A stretch of 64,000 nucleotides of DNA, from the NCBI RefSeq assembly GCF_016900875.1, contig NZ_JAFEUM010000007.1, forward strand, positions 213,510 through 277,509, in the 5' to 3' direction. Positions 1 to 10,020 of this stretch are shown piece after piece; position 1 is the first letter of the stretch; every line of letters begins with the position of its first letter. Origin of the DNA: Vibrio ulleungensis (GTDB lineage Bacteria; Pseudomonadota; Gammaproteobacteria; Enterobacterales; Vibrionaceae). The notes under the pieces are model-generated. The model saw only the letters and a program-made list of their open reading frames with translations. It made no database searches and had not been told where the DNA came from. The translations under genes and the position numbers were made by a program.

Positions 1-41
1 GGTCTATTTGAGTTATCGCTACTGACTATTAACCGAGAGAC

Positions 42-70
42 AAAAAAGGCAGAGTCACTACTCTGCCTTC
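42..70 (-). terminator. Rho-independent terminator after plsC
   Basis: A perfect stem (46-54 pairs with 61-69, six-base loop) is followed on the minus strand by a run of T (plus-strand A run 42-47). It sits just after the plsC stop. The other side is only weakly T-rich, so termination from the left is less certain. Confidence 0.85.
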
Positions 71-92
71 TTCAAACTTAACCAATCGGCTT

Positions 93-836
93 TTAGTTGA
101 TAACGCCGTCTGCTTGGTTGCGTTGCTCGACTTCTATATCTAACTCCGCCAGTTTCTGTTCCATTTTCTCGCGGCAAACGTTGGCTAGACCACGGACATC
201 AGATTTGTCGTAATCTGCGACGTTAACAGGGTCAAGCATTTCAACGATGACATGGCCGTTATTCCAGCGATTCATTTTAATTTTTTGGTGCGTGGTGCTG
301 CAAACAATGGGAACAATATTCACACCAGAGCCAATAGCGGCGTGAAAAGCTCCCGTTTTAAAGGGCAACATGCCACGTCCTCGTGAGCGAGTGCCTTCCG
401 GGAACATCCACACTGATAAACCTGACTCTTTAATTTTCTGCACAACCTGATCGATGGTGCCCTTAGCGCGTGAGCTGTTTGCACGGTCAATCAATATGTT
501 CCCGGTCAACCAATAAAGTTGCCCAAACAGAGGCAGCCAAACCAAACTCTTTTTGCCTACGGTTACAACATGAGGGGTAACCGCCGATGAAATGGTGAAC
601 ATATCCCAGGAATTCTGATGATTGGCAATATACACGTGTTGACCACGCTCATACGCGTCTTTAGGCAAACGAAGTTCTAGCGTAATACCAAAGACTCTAT
701 GCATAGCGCCAAACATACGGCCAAAATTAAATACGTGTTTTGAATCTCGTGGGCTAAGTAGACAATAGCCGCAACCAAAAACAAACATCAATACAGCAAA
801 TATCGCCACTGCAATGACTCGAAGTAGTGCAATCAT
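93..836 (-). CDS. plsC: 1-acyl-sn-glycerol-3-phosphate acyltransferase (PlsC)
   Basis: Transfers an acyl chain to lysophosphatidic acid to make phosphatidic acid, the second acylation step of phospholipid synthesis at the inner membrane. The protein shows an N-terminal membrane segment, the catalytic HX4D box (NHQNSWD, His about 73 and Asp about 78) and the FPEGTR substrate-binding motif (about 145-150). At 247 residues it matches the family and aligns by eye with E. coli PlsC throughout. I chose the ATG at 836 over a GTG at 854: it has a GGGGA Shine-Dalgarno about 6 bases upstream and gives the same N-terminus as E. coli. It is a single gene, with its own terminator and separated from murA by a second terminator. 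Confidence 0.95.
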   Translation of the reverse strand: MIALLRVIAVAIFAVLMFVFGCGYCLLSPRDSKHVFNFGRMFGAMHRVFGITLELRLPKDAYERGQHVYIANHQNSWDMFTISSAVTPHVVTVGKKSLVWLPLFGQLYWLTGNILIDRANSSRAKGTIDQVVQKIKESGLSVWMFPEGTRSRGRGMLPFKTGAFHAAIGSGVNIVPIVCSTTHQKIKMNRWNNGHVIVEMLDPVNVADYDKSDVRGLANVCREKMEQKLAELDIEVEQRNQADGVIN

Positions 837-935
837 TTTGTTCCCCAGTGTCACAATGACAAGGTCTAATCATCTGTCGACAAGACTAATGTGAAGTCAA
901 ACAGAGTACAAGTGTAAGCCTAAAGTTTATCAAAT

Positions 936-966
936 AAAAAGCCGAAACCCTACGGTTTCGGCCTTT
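936..966 (-). terminator. Rho-independent terminator after murA
   Basis: A nine-base perfect stem (941-949 with 954-962) and a four-base loop are followed on the minus strand by TTTTT. It lies 18 bases past the murA stop and ends the ibaG-murA transcript. Confidence 0.9.
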
Positions 967-983
967 CTGATGGTGCGAGCGAT

Positions 984-2258
<1,275 letters not shown>

Positions 2259-2513
2259 TTATAGTGACATTAGCTTTTTATCACGCGCCCACTCTTCAGG
2301 GGTCAGCGCTTTAATGGAGAGCGCATGAATATCGTTGCGCTGAATGTAGTCCATTAAAGGAGCGTAAATAAATTGTTGTTTCTTAACGCGGCTCATGCCG
2401 TCAAAGCAAGGATCAATGGCGATCACTTCAAAGTGGCTACCTTCGCCTTTCACATGTAGCTCTTGAATTTCTAAAGCGCTCTCTAGCAGCGACTTGACGT
2501 CTGAACTTTCCAC
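2259..2513 (-). CDS. ibaG: BolA-family protein IbaG
   Basis: Small (84 aa) BolA-like protein. Family members bind [2Fe-2S] clusters with monothiol glutaredoxins and affect acid tolerance and cell envelope state. The sequence aligns by eye with E. coli IbaG, including the shared [11 protein letters not shown] and TPEEWARD segments. The start is GTG, supported by an AAGGAA Shine-Dalgarno about six bases upstream. In many gamma-proteobacteria ibaG is the last gene of the mla operon; here a terminator separates it from mlaC, so ibaG-murA probably has its own promoter in 2514-2630. Confidence 0.93.
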   Translation of the reverse strand: MESSDVKSLLESALEIQELHVKGEGSHFEVIAIDPCFDGMSRVKKQQFIYAPLMDYIQRNDIHALSIKALTPEEWARDKKLMSL

Positions 2514-2624
2514 AATGATTCCTTCTTGTTCAATTTAGGATTTTCGATTTCACTTTAAAGCCAGACCACAAAAGGTTAAAGCTGACAGGCACGAAAACGC
2601 GACATTATAAGCCGAATTTACAAT

Positions 2625-2675
2625 TTTGCATGAAAAAAAAGCGTCAAGATTTGGTTTGGAAAGACCAACGCTGAT
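2625..2675 (-). terminator. Probable terminator after mlaC
   Basis: On the minus strand a stem starting AGCGTTGG pairs, with G-U wobbles, to TTGACGCT across a 17-base loop and runs into a stretch of eight T. It lies within 30-60 bases of the mlaC stop and would separate mlaFEDC from ibaG-murA. Confidence 0.65.
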
Positions 2676-2695
2676 TTTTCATACAACCCATTTGG

Positions 2696-3343
2696 TTAAT
2701 TGGAGGTTTTTTGAGTAATTGTTATCTTGGATTGTTCTAACAACTCTTCGGTAACGCTGGCTAAACCTTGAGTACGTATTTTACCGCTCCACTCAGATTG
2801 TTTGCTCGACAGCATACTGATGCCTTCTGCAATGATATCGAAGGCCAGCCACTCAGTACCTTGCTTGTTGCTGCGCCACTTAAAGGCCAACTTTATATTT
2901 GGCTTGTTTGGCTCGACGATCTCGACAGGAACAGTCACAATTCGGCTCCCTTCAGGTACTGGCTGAATCGGTGCATAAAGCAACTCCTGATCGTCATATT
3001 GTACAAATACTTGAGCGTAGGCCGTGACCATGTAAGCGCGAAAGGCCTCTAAAAAGGCTTCTACCTCTGTTTTGTCTTGCAGCTTTAACTGAGAACCTAG
3101 TAACTTCAACCCGGCATATTGATAGTGAATGTAGGGCATCACCTCTTGCTCCACTATCTCTTTCAAGTAATCCGGGTTCTCGTTTATTTGCGCACTTTCT
3201 TGGGTGATGCGGTTAAAGGTTTTTTGAGAAACCGTCTCCATCAACTGGTATGGATTACTGGTGTCTTCAGCGAACGAAGTGATGCTGAAACTGGTAATGA
3301 GAATGATAAAAATGGCTCGGGTCCATAATTGACTAATATTCAT
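2696..3343 (-). CDS. mlaC: Phospholipid-binding periplasmic protein MlaC
   Basis: Soluble carrier that shuttles phospholipids between the outer-membrane MlaA complex and the inner-membrane MlaFED transporter. The ATG at 3343 is chosen over an upstream in-frame ATG because an AAGGAG Shine-Dalgarno precedes it and a clean signal peptide follows (hydrophobic core to about residue 23, cleavage after SFA). The mature domain of about 190 residues has the Ttg2D/MlaC fold signature by similarity (TFNRI, PYIHYQYAGLKLLG). It begins one base after the mlaD stop. It is the last mla gene here; mlaB does not follow. Confidence 0.93.
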   Translation of the reverse strand: MNISQLWTRAIFIILITSFSITSFAEDTSNPYQLMETVSQKTFNRITQESAQINENPDYLKEIVEQEVMPYIHYQYAGLKLLGSQLKLQDKTEVEAFLEAFRAYMVTAYAQVFVQYDDQELLYAPIQPVPEGSRIVTVPVEIVEPNKPNIKLAFKWRSNKQGTEWLAFDIIAEGISMLSSKQSEWSGKIRTQGLASVTEELLEQSKITITQKTSN

Positions 3344-3344
3344 C

Positions 3345-3815
3345 TCACTCTCCTTGCATGCTATATAAAAATTGCCCAATCAAATCTTCTAAGACTATGG
3401 CTGATTTAGTGTCTTCGATGAAATCCCCATCAGACAAATAGTCGCCATCATCAAGATCAAAACCTGGGACAAAACTCACATACTGCTCTCCAATCAGTCC
3501 GGAGGTGAGTATTTCAACCGAGCTGGTGTCTGGAAATTGGTTAAATTGAGAGTCTATGGAAAACGTTACAGTCGGAATAAACAAGCTTGGATCCAAGGTG
3601 ATGTCTTTCACTTCACCGATCACCACCCCACCCACTTTTACTGGAGAACGCACTTTTAGGCTGCCTATATTTTCAAACCGAGCCTTTATCGTGTAATGCT
3701 TATCGCTAGTGAGTGAGGTTACGTTGGCCACTTCAAGGACCATAAACAGCAGCGCCGCCATACTGAGCAACACAAATAGCCCAACCCGCAATTCGGTGTG
3801 TCGATTTTGCTTCAT
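3345..3815 (-). CDS. mlaD: Mla transporter MCE-domain subunit MlaD
   Basis: Inner-membrane-anchored, periplasmic MCE protein; family members form a hexameric ring on MlaE through which phospholipid passes. The protein (156 aa) has one N-terminal membrane helix (about 10-30) and a single MCE domain (about 38-118, with the VGGVVIGEV segment), followed by a short tail. Length is close to the usual for the simple MlaD type, as opposed to the multi-MCE PqiB and LetB types. mlaE lies 42 bases upstream. Confidence 0.95.
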   Translation of the reverse strand: MKQNRHTELRVGLFVLLSMAALLFMVLEVANVTSLTSDKHYTIKARFENIGSLKVRSPVKVGGVVIGEVKDITLDPSLFIPTVTFSIDSQFNQFPDTSSVEILTSGLIGEQYVSFVPGFDLDDGDYLSDGDFIEDTKSAIVLEDLIGQFLYSMQGE

Positions 3816-3857
3816 TAATCCTTCCTATCCTTGCCAAAACAGTTGAAGTTTTTGTGG

Positions 3858-4646
3858 TTAAGAACCACCAAACATTAAAGCCGTCAAAATAAAGTCCAGC
3901 CCAAGCACTAATAAGGATGCATGTACTACAGAGCGCGTAGTGGCTAAGCTAATCCCTTCTGAAGTGGGCTTACAATGGTATCCATGAAACAGAGCAACCC
4001 AAAGTACTGCCACAGCAAACACAACGGCCTTAATAAAACTATTCAGTATATCTTCTGACAATACAACCGATGATTGAATTTGAGACCAATAACTGCCGTA
4101 ATCTACACCCTTCCACGACACCCCAACCCACTGACCACCAATTATGCCTACCGCAATAAACAAAAAACTGAGCAAAGGCATAACAATCACGCCACCCCAG
4201 AACCTAGGTGCGATCACTTGACGCAGAGGGTCTACCGCCATCATCTCCATACTAGAGAGTTGTTCGGTGGCTTTCATTAAACCAATTTCCGCAGTCAATG
4301 CAGACCCCGCTCTCCCAGCAAATAAAAGCGCGGTAACCACTGGACCTAGCTCTCTAAGTAACGACAATGACACCAACTGACCCAGGGCGCTTTCGGCGCC
4401 AAAGTCCACTAAAATAACAAAGCCTTGTAAACTCAGCACCATGCCGATAAACAGACCTGATACGCAGATAATCATTAGCGACTGCCAACCGAGAACCTCT
4501 ATCTGTTTTAACAAAAGTGGCCACGACTTTTTAAAGTTAGGCTTGCTAAATAGCGCCCCAGCTAACATCCAACTCGCGGCACCAATACTTTGAACGAGCG
4601 CGAACGATGACCGTCCTAGAGATTCTATCTTGTGTTGAAACAACAT
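3858..4646 (-). CDS. mlaE: Mla transporter permease MlaE
   Basis: Permease subunit of the MlaFEDB lipid ABC transporter in the inner membrane. The 262-residue, strongly hydrophobic protein shows an amphipathic N-terminus and about five membrane segments, with the family-typical LREL GP stretch and [13 protein letters not shown] loop that contacts the ATPase. Its start overlaps the mlaF stop by one base (TAATG), implying coupled translation. Confidence 0.95.
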   Translation of the reverse strand: MLFQHKIESLGRSSFALVQSIGAASWMLAGALFSKPNFKKSWPLLLKQIEVLGWQSLMIICVSGLFIGMVLSLQGFVILVDFGAESALGQLVSLSLLRELGPVVTALLFAGRAGSALTAEIGLMKATEQLSSMEMMAVDPLRQVIAPRFWGGVIVMPLLSFLFIAVGIIGGQWVGVSWKGVDYGSYWSQIQSSVVLSEDILNSFIKAVVFAVAVLWVALFHGYHCKPTSEGISLATTRSVVHASLLVLGLDFILTALMFGGS

Positions 4647-5410
4647 TATTCAACCCTCTCAAGATGTTCAAATTCAAGTGGCTTCAAAAACTGCTGTACT
4701 TGGACATTTTGACTGGCTCTGAGCTCTTCAGGTGTCCCGTGAGCGATAATGGTTTTATTGTCCAGCATGTAGACATAATCAGCTAACATCATCACTTCAG
4801 GAACATCGTGCGACACCAATATAGAGGTCACATTAAGTCGCTTATTCAGCGAGTCGATAAGTTTAACCAGAGTGGTTTTCGTCAACGGGTCTTGACCTAC
4901 GAAAGGCTCATCATACAACAACACATCCGGTTCTAATGACAGCGCTCTTGCAAGCGCAGCACGACGCGTCATACCACCAGAAAGCTCTGACGGCATTAAG
5001 TCAAAGCTGTCCGCAAGACTGACTGCGTCTAACTTGTCCATCACCTTAGTACGGATTTCTGCTTCGGATAGATCGGTATGCTCACGCAAAGGAAAAGCCA
5101 CATTGTCAAACACCGTCAGATCAGTAAATAGCGCCCCAGATTGAAATAACATTCCCATCTTCTTTCTCGCCTCGAACAACGCGCGCCTAGACAATTGATG
5201 CAAGTGGTGGCCATTAAAGAGGACTTGCCCATCATCCGGCTCCAATAGGCCACTTAATAGTTTAAGCAGTGTTGTTTTGCCGATTCCAGAGGGTCCAATA
5301 ATTGCGGTGATTTTTGCCGATTTCACGTCAAAGCTGACATTTTCAAAAATCTGTTTTCTCCCGCGAGAAAAACTTAACTCTTTGATTTTGTATTTTTTTG
5401 TTACATCCAT
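4646..5410 (-). CDS. mlaF: Mla transporter ATPase MlaF
   Basis: ATP-binding subunit of the phospholipid ABC transporter. Walker A (GPSGIGKTT, 39-47), ABC signature (LSGGM, 142-146), Walker B (LLYDEP, 163-168) and an H-loop (SHDVPEV) are all present. In E. coli the STAS protein MlaB binds and stabilises MlaF; no mlaB is present at this locus. The ATG at 5410 fits the family length, although no strong Shine-Dalgarno precedes it. The gene heads the minus-strand unit and diverges from yrbG. Confidence 0.95.
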   Translation of the reverse strand: MDVTKKYKIKELSFSRGRKQIFENVSFDVKSAKITAIIGPSGIGKTTLLKLLSGLLEPDDGQVLFNGHHLHQLSRRALFEARKKMGMLFQSGALFTDLTVFDNVAFPLREHTDLSEAEIRTKVMDKLDAVSLADSFDLMPSELSGGMTRRAALARALSLEPDVLLYDEPFVGQDPLTKTTLVKLIDSLNKRLNVTSILVSHDVPEVMMLADYVYMLDNKTIIAHGTPEELRASQNVQVQQFLKPLEFEHLERVE

Positions 5411-5625
5411 GGCACGACCAATTGATTGAGTCTACTTTCCGCTACTGGTTATCCTATTTACCTATAGTTACTACAAATAGGTCAAACTTTATTTTCTTCT
5501 CATACAAACCATAGAGTATTTCTAGGGTTGTGCGCTCTAAATATTTAAGAATTTCGCTTTCTTTTTCGATGACTTAGAGTCAAAATTAGCCAACTTAAAT
5601 TTGACTAATCAGGTGATAACATCCC

Positions 5626-6594
5626 ATGCCCATTGAAGCCGTACTACTTTTAATTGTAGGTCTCGCCCTGCTAGTTTGGAGTGCTGACAAACTCGTCTTT
5701 GGTGCTGCGGCACTCGCTCGAAACTTCGGTATCGCTCCATTGGTTATTGGTATGACAATATTAGCAATGGGCTCTTCTGCACCTGAAATGATGGTCTCAG
5801 CCACCGCAGCATTAAGCGGTAAATCAGACACCGCTGTCGGTAACGTTTTAGGCTCCAATATCGCCAATATTGCGCTAATCTTAGGGATAACAGCAATCAT
5901 CAAGCCTTTGTCGATCAGTTCTGGGGTTCTGCGACGTGAACTCCCTCTGATGATGGTGGTCACATTATTAGCAGGTGCGTTGCTTTGGGATAGTTACTTA
6001 GGGTTTAACGAAGGTATCGTGCTAGTCGTTTTGTTTGTGGCTTTTTTAGCGGTTATGTTAAAAATATCGCGCAGTCAAAAAAACAGTGGCGATGCATTGA
6101 TTGAGGAGCAAGAGTCGGAGATCCCTGAAGGGGTGCCCAATGGGAAAGCCATCTTCTGGGTCATCGTAGGCCTAATATTGCTGCCACTAGCGGCCGATAT
6201 ACTAGTCAACAATGCTGTTATAATTGCGAAACATTTTGGCATGTCTGATCTTGTGATTGGCTTGACCATTATTGCTGTAGGTACAAGTTTGCCCGAGCTT
6301 GCTGCGTCTCTCGCCGGTGTCATGAAAGGTGAAGATGATATGGCTGTGGGCAATATCATTGGCTCGAACGTATTCAACATTCTTGCCGTAATGGGGATCC
6401 CTGGCATATTGAACCCAACCGTACTTAACGAAAACGTTATGGGACGAGATTTCTGGGTTATGCTTGCGGTCTCCATACTGCTAGTGGTCATGGCGCTAGG
6501 AAAATCCCGCAGCATCAATCGCATTGAAGGTAGCGCACTACTCATAATTTTTGTTGTCTACCAAGGCTACCTGCTCATGAACTTAGCTCACTAA
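5626..6594 (+). CDS. yrbG: Calcium/sodium antiporter-family protein (YrbG)
   Basis: Inner-membrane cation exchanger of the CaCA superfamily; the physiological ion is inferred from the family, not seen. The 322-residue protein is almost wholly hydrophobic, about ten membrane segments, and has the two inverted alpha repeats: GSSAPEM with GNVLGSNIANI in the first half (about 48-80) and GTSLPEL with GNIIGSNVFNI in the second (about 220-255). It stands first in the plus-strand Kdo/LPS export cluster, a gene order also found in E. coli, 18 bases ahead of kdsD. Confidence 0.9.
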   Translation: MPIEAVLLLIVGLALLVWSADKLVFGAAALARNFGIAPLVIGMTILAMGSSAPEMMVSATAALSGKSDTAVGNVLGSNIANIALILGITAIIKPLSISSGVLRRELPLMMVVTLLAGALLWDSYLGFNEGIVLVVLFVAFLAVMLKISRSQKNSGDALIEEQESEIPEGVPNGKAIFWVIVGLILLPLAADILVNNAVIIAKHFGMSDLVIGLTIIAVGTSLPELAASLAGVMKGEDDMAVGNIIGSNVFNILAVMGIPGILNPTVLNENVMGRDFWVMLAVSILLVVMALGKSRSINRIEGSALLIIFVVYQGYLLMNLAH

Positions 6595-6612
6595 CGGATA
6601 ATTGATTCACAG

Positions 6613-7593
6613 ATGCAACAATACAACCCTGATTTTGACTATAAGTCTGCAGCCGAAGAAGTACTTGCGATTGAGATCGCTGGATTAAAGCAACTAAGCC
6701 AGCACTTCGATACTCATTTTGTCCAAGCTTGCCAAACCATTTTAAACACCACAGGAAAAGTCGTGGTGATGGGTATGGGTAAGTCTGGCCATATAGGTAA
6801 GAAAATTGCCGCAACGCTTGCCAGTACAGGTACGTCATCCTTTTTTGTTCACCCTGGGGAAGCGGCACACGGCGATCTGGGAATGATCGACAGTAATGAT
6901 GTGGTACTCGCGATTTCTAATTCCGGTGAGTCGGGCGAAATTTTGGGTTTATTCCCTGTACTTAAGCGTCAGCAAGTAACGATCATTAGCATGACCGGAA
7001 ACCCAAGTTCAAACATGGGTAAACTGGCAGATCTGCACTTATGTATAAAGGTGCCTAAAGAAGCTTGCCCAATTGAACTTGCTCCAACCGCAAGTACAAC
7101 CGCCACACTAGTAATGGGGGATGCGCTTGCAATGGCTCTAATGCGTGCTCGTGGGTTTAGTGCGGAAGATTTCGCGCTTTCTCACCCAGGTGGAGCCTTA
7201 GGCCGAAAATTGTTGCTCAAAATAAGCGACATCATGCATTCAGGCACTCAACTGCCTAAAGTTACAGCTGATGCTCCACTGACTGAAGCACTGTTAGAAA
7301 TGAGTGAGAAAGGCTTAGGAATGACCGCCATTGTCGACGCAGATAATGCAGTCATTGGCATTTTTACCGATGGCGATTTGCGCCGCTTGCTGAGTAAGCG
7401 TGTCGACATTCACGATACAACCATCGGAGAAGTGATGGGGCCAAACCCTCAAGTCGCTCATTCAAATATGCTTGCGGTTGATGGACTCAATCAGATGCAA
7501 GAACGCAGCATTAGCGCGTTGCTCATTGTTGACGACGGCCAATTGGTTGGCGCACTGAATATGCACGATATGCTACGTGCTGGGGTAATGTAA
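6613..7593 (+). CDS. kdsD: Arabinose-5-phosphate isomerase KdsD
   Basis: Converts ribulose 5-phosphate to arabinose 5-phosphate, the first step of Kdo synthesis for the LPS inner core. The protein (326 aa) has an N-terminal SIS domain (about 35-170, with GMGKSGHIGKK near 53 and the HPGEAAHGDLG loop) and two C-terminal CBS repeats (about 208-326), the full-length architecture of KdsD. Its stop codon overlaps the kdsC start by one base. Confidence 0.95.
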   Translation: MQQYNPDFDYKSAAEEVLAIEIAGLKQLSQHFDTHFVQACQTILNTTGKVVVMGMGKSGHIGKKIAATLASTGTSSFFVHPGEAAHGDLGMIDSNDVVLAISNSGESGEILGLFPVLKRQQVTIISMTGNPSSNMGKLADLHLCIKVPKEACPIELAPTASTTATLVMGDALAMALMRARGFSAEDFALSHPGGALGRKLLLKISDIMHSGTQLPKVTADAPLTEALLEMSEKGLGMTAIVDADNAVIGIFTDGDLRRLLSKRVDIHDTTIGEVMGPNPQVAHSNMLAVDGLNQMQERSISALLIVDDGQLVGALNMHDMLRAGVM

Positions 7594-8150
7594 TGAGCGA
7601 AAAAATTACGACTTTATATGGTGATGTCGACGCCTCCATTGTTGAAATAGCCAAACAGATCAAACTGCTTATCTGTGACGTCGATGGAGTGTTTTCCGAT
7701 GGTTTGGTTTATATGGGAAACAACGGTGAAGAGCTTAAGACGTTCCATACCCGCGACGGATATGGCGTTAAATCGCTGATGAATGCCGGAATTGAAATTG
7801 CCATCATTACAGGTAGGAAGTCGCAAATTGTTACCAACCGAATGAGTGCCCTTGGCATAACGCTTATCTACCAAGGTCAAGATGACAAGGTAAAGGCGTA
7901 TCAAGACATTTGCGAAAAACTCAATATCGCACCACAGAATACCGGGTATATTGGTGATGACTTGATCGATTGGCCAGTGATGGAAAAAGTTGCACTTAAA
8001 GTCTGTGTCGCAGATGGCCACCCATTATTACGTCAAAAAGCCAACTACGTGACACAGATTAACGGTGGTCATGGCGCGGTACGCGAAGTGTGTGATCTTA
8101 TATTACAGTCCCGTGGCGAACTTGAAGCGCACAAAGGCTTGAGCATATGA
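7593..8150 (+). CDS. kdsC: 3-deoxy-D-manno-octulosonate 8-phosphate phosphatase KdsC
   Basis: HAD-family phosphatase that releases Kdo from Kdo 8-phosphate. HAD motif I is CDVDGVFSDG (nucleophile Asp about 28), motif II is ITGRKS, and motif III/IV is the GYIGDDLIDWPVM segment. The 185-residue length is typical of the tetrameric C0 HAD form without a cap domain. It overlaps kdsD by one base and lptC by four, indicating coupled translation. Confidence 0.95.
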   Translation: MSEKITTLYGDVDASIVEIAKQIKLLICDVDGVFSDGLVYMGNNGEELKTFHTRDGYGVKSLMNAGIEIAIITGRKSQIVTNRMSALGITLIYQGQDDKVKAYQDICEKLNIAPQNTGYIGDDLIDWPVMEKVALKVCVADGHPLLRQKANYVTQINGGHGAVREVCDLILQSRGELEAHKGLSI

Positions 8151-8707
8151 TCACGCCTCGTTGGGTCCAAGTTGTATTGATCATTGTCATTGCGTTTAGC
8201 AGCTATTATTTAGTCACCGATCAAAACAGCGTCACCGTGCAAGTTACCCCCAACGCAGAACTGCCTCAATTCTCGGGTCACCACGTGACTGACACTACCC
8301 ATAAAGCAGACGGCACTCGAAACTACCGGATCACATCGAGTTATCTGGACCATTACGCCAAAAGTGGTGATACTGTTTTTGAAAGTATTGTGCTATTGGT
8401 TTACCGAGATGGTGAAAACGTCGAATGGAAGGTGGTGTCAGACCGCGCCGTACTCGACAAAAATCAGCACCTAACGTTGCAAGGCAACGTAAAAGCAGAC
8501 AACCTATTACCCGGTGCTTCGTTCGACCAAATGACAACTGAGTCCTTGATCATAGAGCTCGACAGCAAAGAGTTCTACACTGATACCCAAGTTACGCTTG
8601 AAGGCGCTACGTTTTATAATGTAGGGCAATCAGCGGAAGGCAGTTTCGACACGAACCAAGCAACACTAAATAACCAAGTCAAAGGTGTATATGAAATCAC
8701 TCCTTAA
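8147..8707 (+). CDS. lptC: LPS export system protein LptC
   Basis: Inner-membrane bitopic protein of the LptB2FGC complex that passes LPS to LptA. The 186-residue product has one N-terminal membrane helix (about 7-25) and a periplasmic beta-jellyroll domain. Identification rests on this layout, on weak family similarity and on its position between kdsC and lptA. Its 3' end overlaps the lptA start by 17 bases. Confidence 0.92.
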   Translation: MITPRWVQVVLIIVIAFSSYYLVTDQNSVTVQVTPNAELPQFSGHHVTDTTHKADGTRNYRITSSYLDHYAKSGDTVFESIVLLVYRDGENVEWKVVSDRAVLDKNQHLTLQGNVKADNLLPGASFDQMTTESLIIELDSKEFYTDTQVTLEGATFYNVGQSAEGSFDTNQATLNNQVKGVYEITP

Positions 8708-9185
8708 AGCCGCCTTGTTGTGCTTAATCTCAACAGGTGCATTTGCACTGTCTAGCGACAGCGAACAACCTGTATACATAGACTCAGATAGTCAAAAGCT
8801 AGATATGAAAAGCAATGAAGTAACCTTCGAAGGCGATGTTAAATTGGTACAGGGTAGTATCGAATTAGAAGCAGACAAAGTCATTGTCGTGCGCGACGCT
8901 GAAACTGGGACCATTACTTCCATTCAATCGTTTGGTGAGCCGACGACTTTTCGTCAAGAAACTGATGAAGGGAAAGAGCTAAGAGGCCAAGCGTTAGAAT
9001 TATTCTATAGCATGAGTAACAATCAACTTCTCATGACTAAGCAAGCGCAATTAATGCAAGACGATAGTGTCATCAAAGGTGAGACCATTCGTTATCAGAT
9101 CGATACTGAAACTATGCTTGCAGACGGTGGCAATGGCAATCGCGTCTCAACCGTTTTGCAACCTCAAGCGCAAAAAGGGCAATAG
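8691..9185 (+). CDS. lptA: LPS transport periplasmic protein LptA
   Basis: Periplasmic bridge protein that carries LPS from LptC to LptD. The ATG at 8691 is preferred over a GTG six bases earlier, because an AAAGG Shine-Dalgarno is correctly spaced. A signal peptide (cleavage after GAFA, about residue 18) is followed by an OstA/LptA beta-jellyroll (SNEVTFEGDVKLVQGS). The 164-residue product is slightly shorter than E. coli LptA. Confidence 0.94.
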   Translation: MKSLLKAALLCLISTGAFALSSDSEQPVYIDSDSQKLDMKSNEVTFEGDVKLVQGSIELEADKVIVVRDAETGTITSIQSFGEPTTFRQETDEGKELRGQALELFYSMSNNQLLMTKQAQLMQDDSVIKGETIRYQIDTETMLADGGNGNRVSTVLQPQAQKGQ

Positions 9186-9188
9186 CCG

Positions 9189-9914
9189 ATGACTGTATTA
9201 CAGGCTAAGAACTTGGCTAAAAGCTATAACAAACGTCAGGTCGTCGCCGATGTCAGCTTAAAAGTAGAATCAGGTCAGATTGTTGGATTGCTTGGCCCAA
9301 ACGGCGCCGGTAAAACTACCTCGTTTTATATGATCGTTGGTTTGGTCGCTCGAGATGAAGGTCAAATATTGATCGATGACCAAGACATCAGCATTCTTCC
9401 AATGCATAAGCGCTCGAAAATGGGGATTGGCTACTTGCCGCAAGAAGCGTCTATTTTCAGGAAGCTGTCGGTAGAAGATAACATTATGGCGGTACTGCAA
9501 ACTCGCAAAGAGCTGAGCAATGAGCAGCGCCAAGACCGATTAGAAGACTTACTTGAAGAGTTCAATATTCAGCATATTCGCAAGTCTGCTGGGATGGCTT
9601 TATCCGGGGGCGAGCGTCGACGTGTTGAGATTGCGCGAGCACTGGCAGCCAATCCCGAATTCATTCTTCTGGACGAGCCTTTCGCGGGTGTAGACCCTAT
9701 ATCGGTTATCGACATCAAAAAGATTATCCAACACCTTAAACAGCGTGGGCTAGGCGTACTGATTACCGACCACAATGTGCGTGAAACACTCGATGTATGT
9801 GAAAAAGCGTACATCGTAAGCCAAGGGCATTTGATCGCAGAAGGCACTCCAGAGCAAGTTTTGAACAATGAGCAGGTAAAACGAGTTTATCTCGGTGAGC
9901 AATTCCGTCTATGA
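9189..9914 (+). CDS. lptB: LPS export ABC transporter ATPase LptB
   Basis: Cytoplasmic ATPase that drives LPS extraction by LptFG. Walker A is GPNGAGKTT (36-44), the signature is [10 protein letters not shown], Walker B is [13 protein letters not shown], and the H-loop is ITDHNVRE. The 241-residue length is exactly family-typical. lptF and lptG are not in the window, as is normal, since they are usually elsewhere. Three bases separate it from lptA. Confidence 0.97.
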   Translation: MTVLQAKNLAKSYNKRQVVADVSLKVESGQIVGLLGPNGAGKTTSFYMIVGLVARDEGQILIDDQDISILPMHKRSKMGIGYLPQEASIFRKLSVEDNIMAVLQTRKELSNEQRQDRLEDLLEEFNIQHIRKSAGMALSGGERRRVEIARALAANPEFILLDEPFAGVDPISVIDIKKIIQHLKQRGLGVLITDHNVRETLDVCEKAYIVSQGHLIAEGTPEQVLNNEQVKRVYLGEQFRL

Positions 9915-10020
9915 TTAAATGGTTAAGACTGGAAAGTGTTGGCGAAGTATGGTTTAAATGAGATAACAAATCTGACTAAAACGTCATTTTTCACAGTGGT
10001 ATCAAGGTAATAAATTCTGA

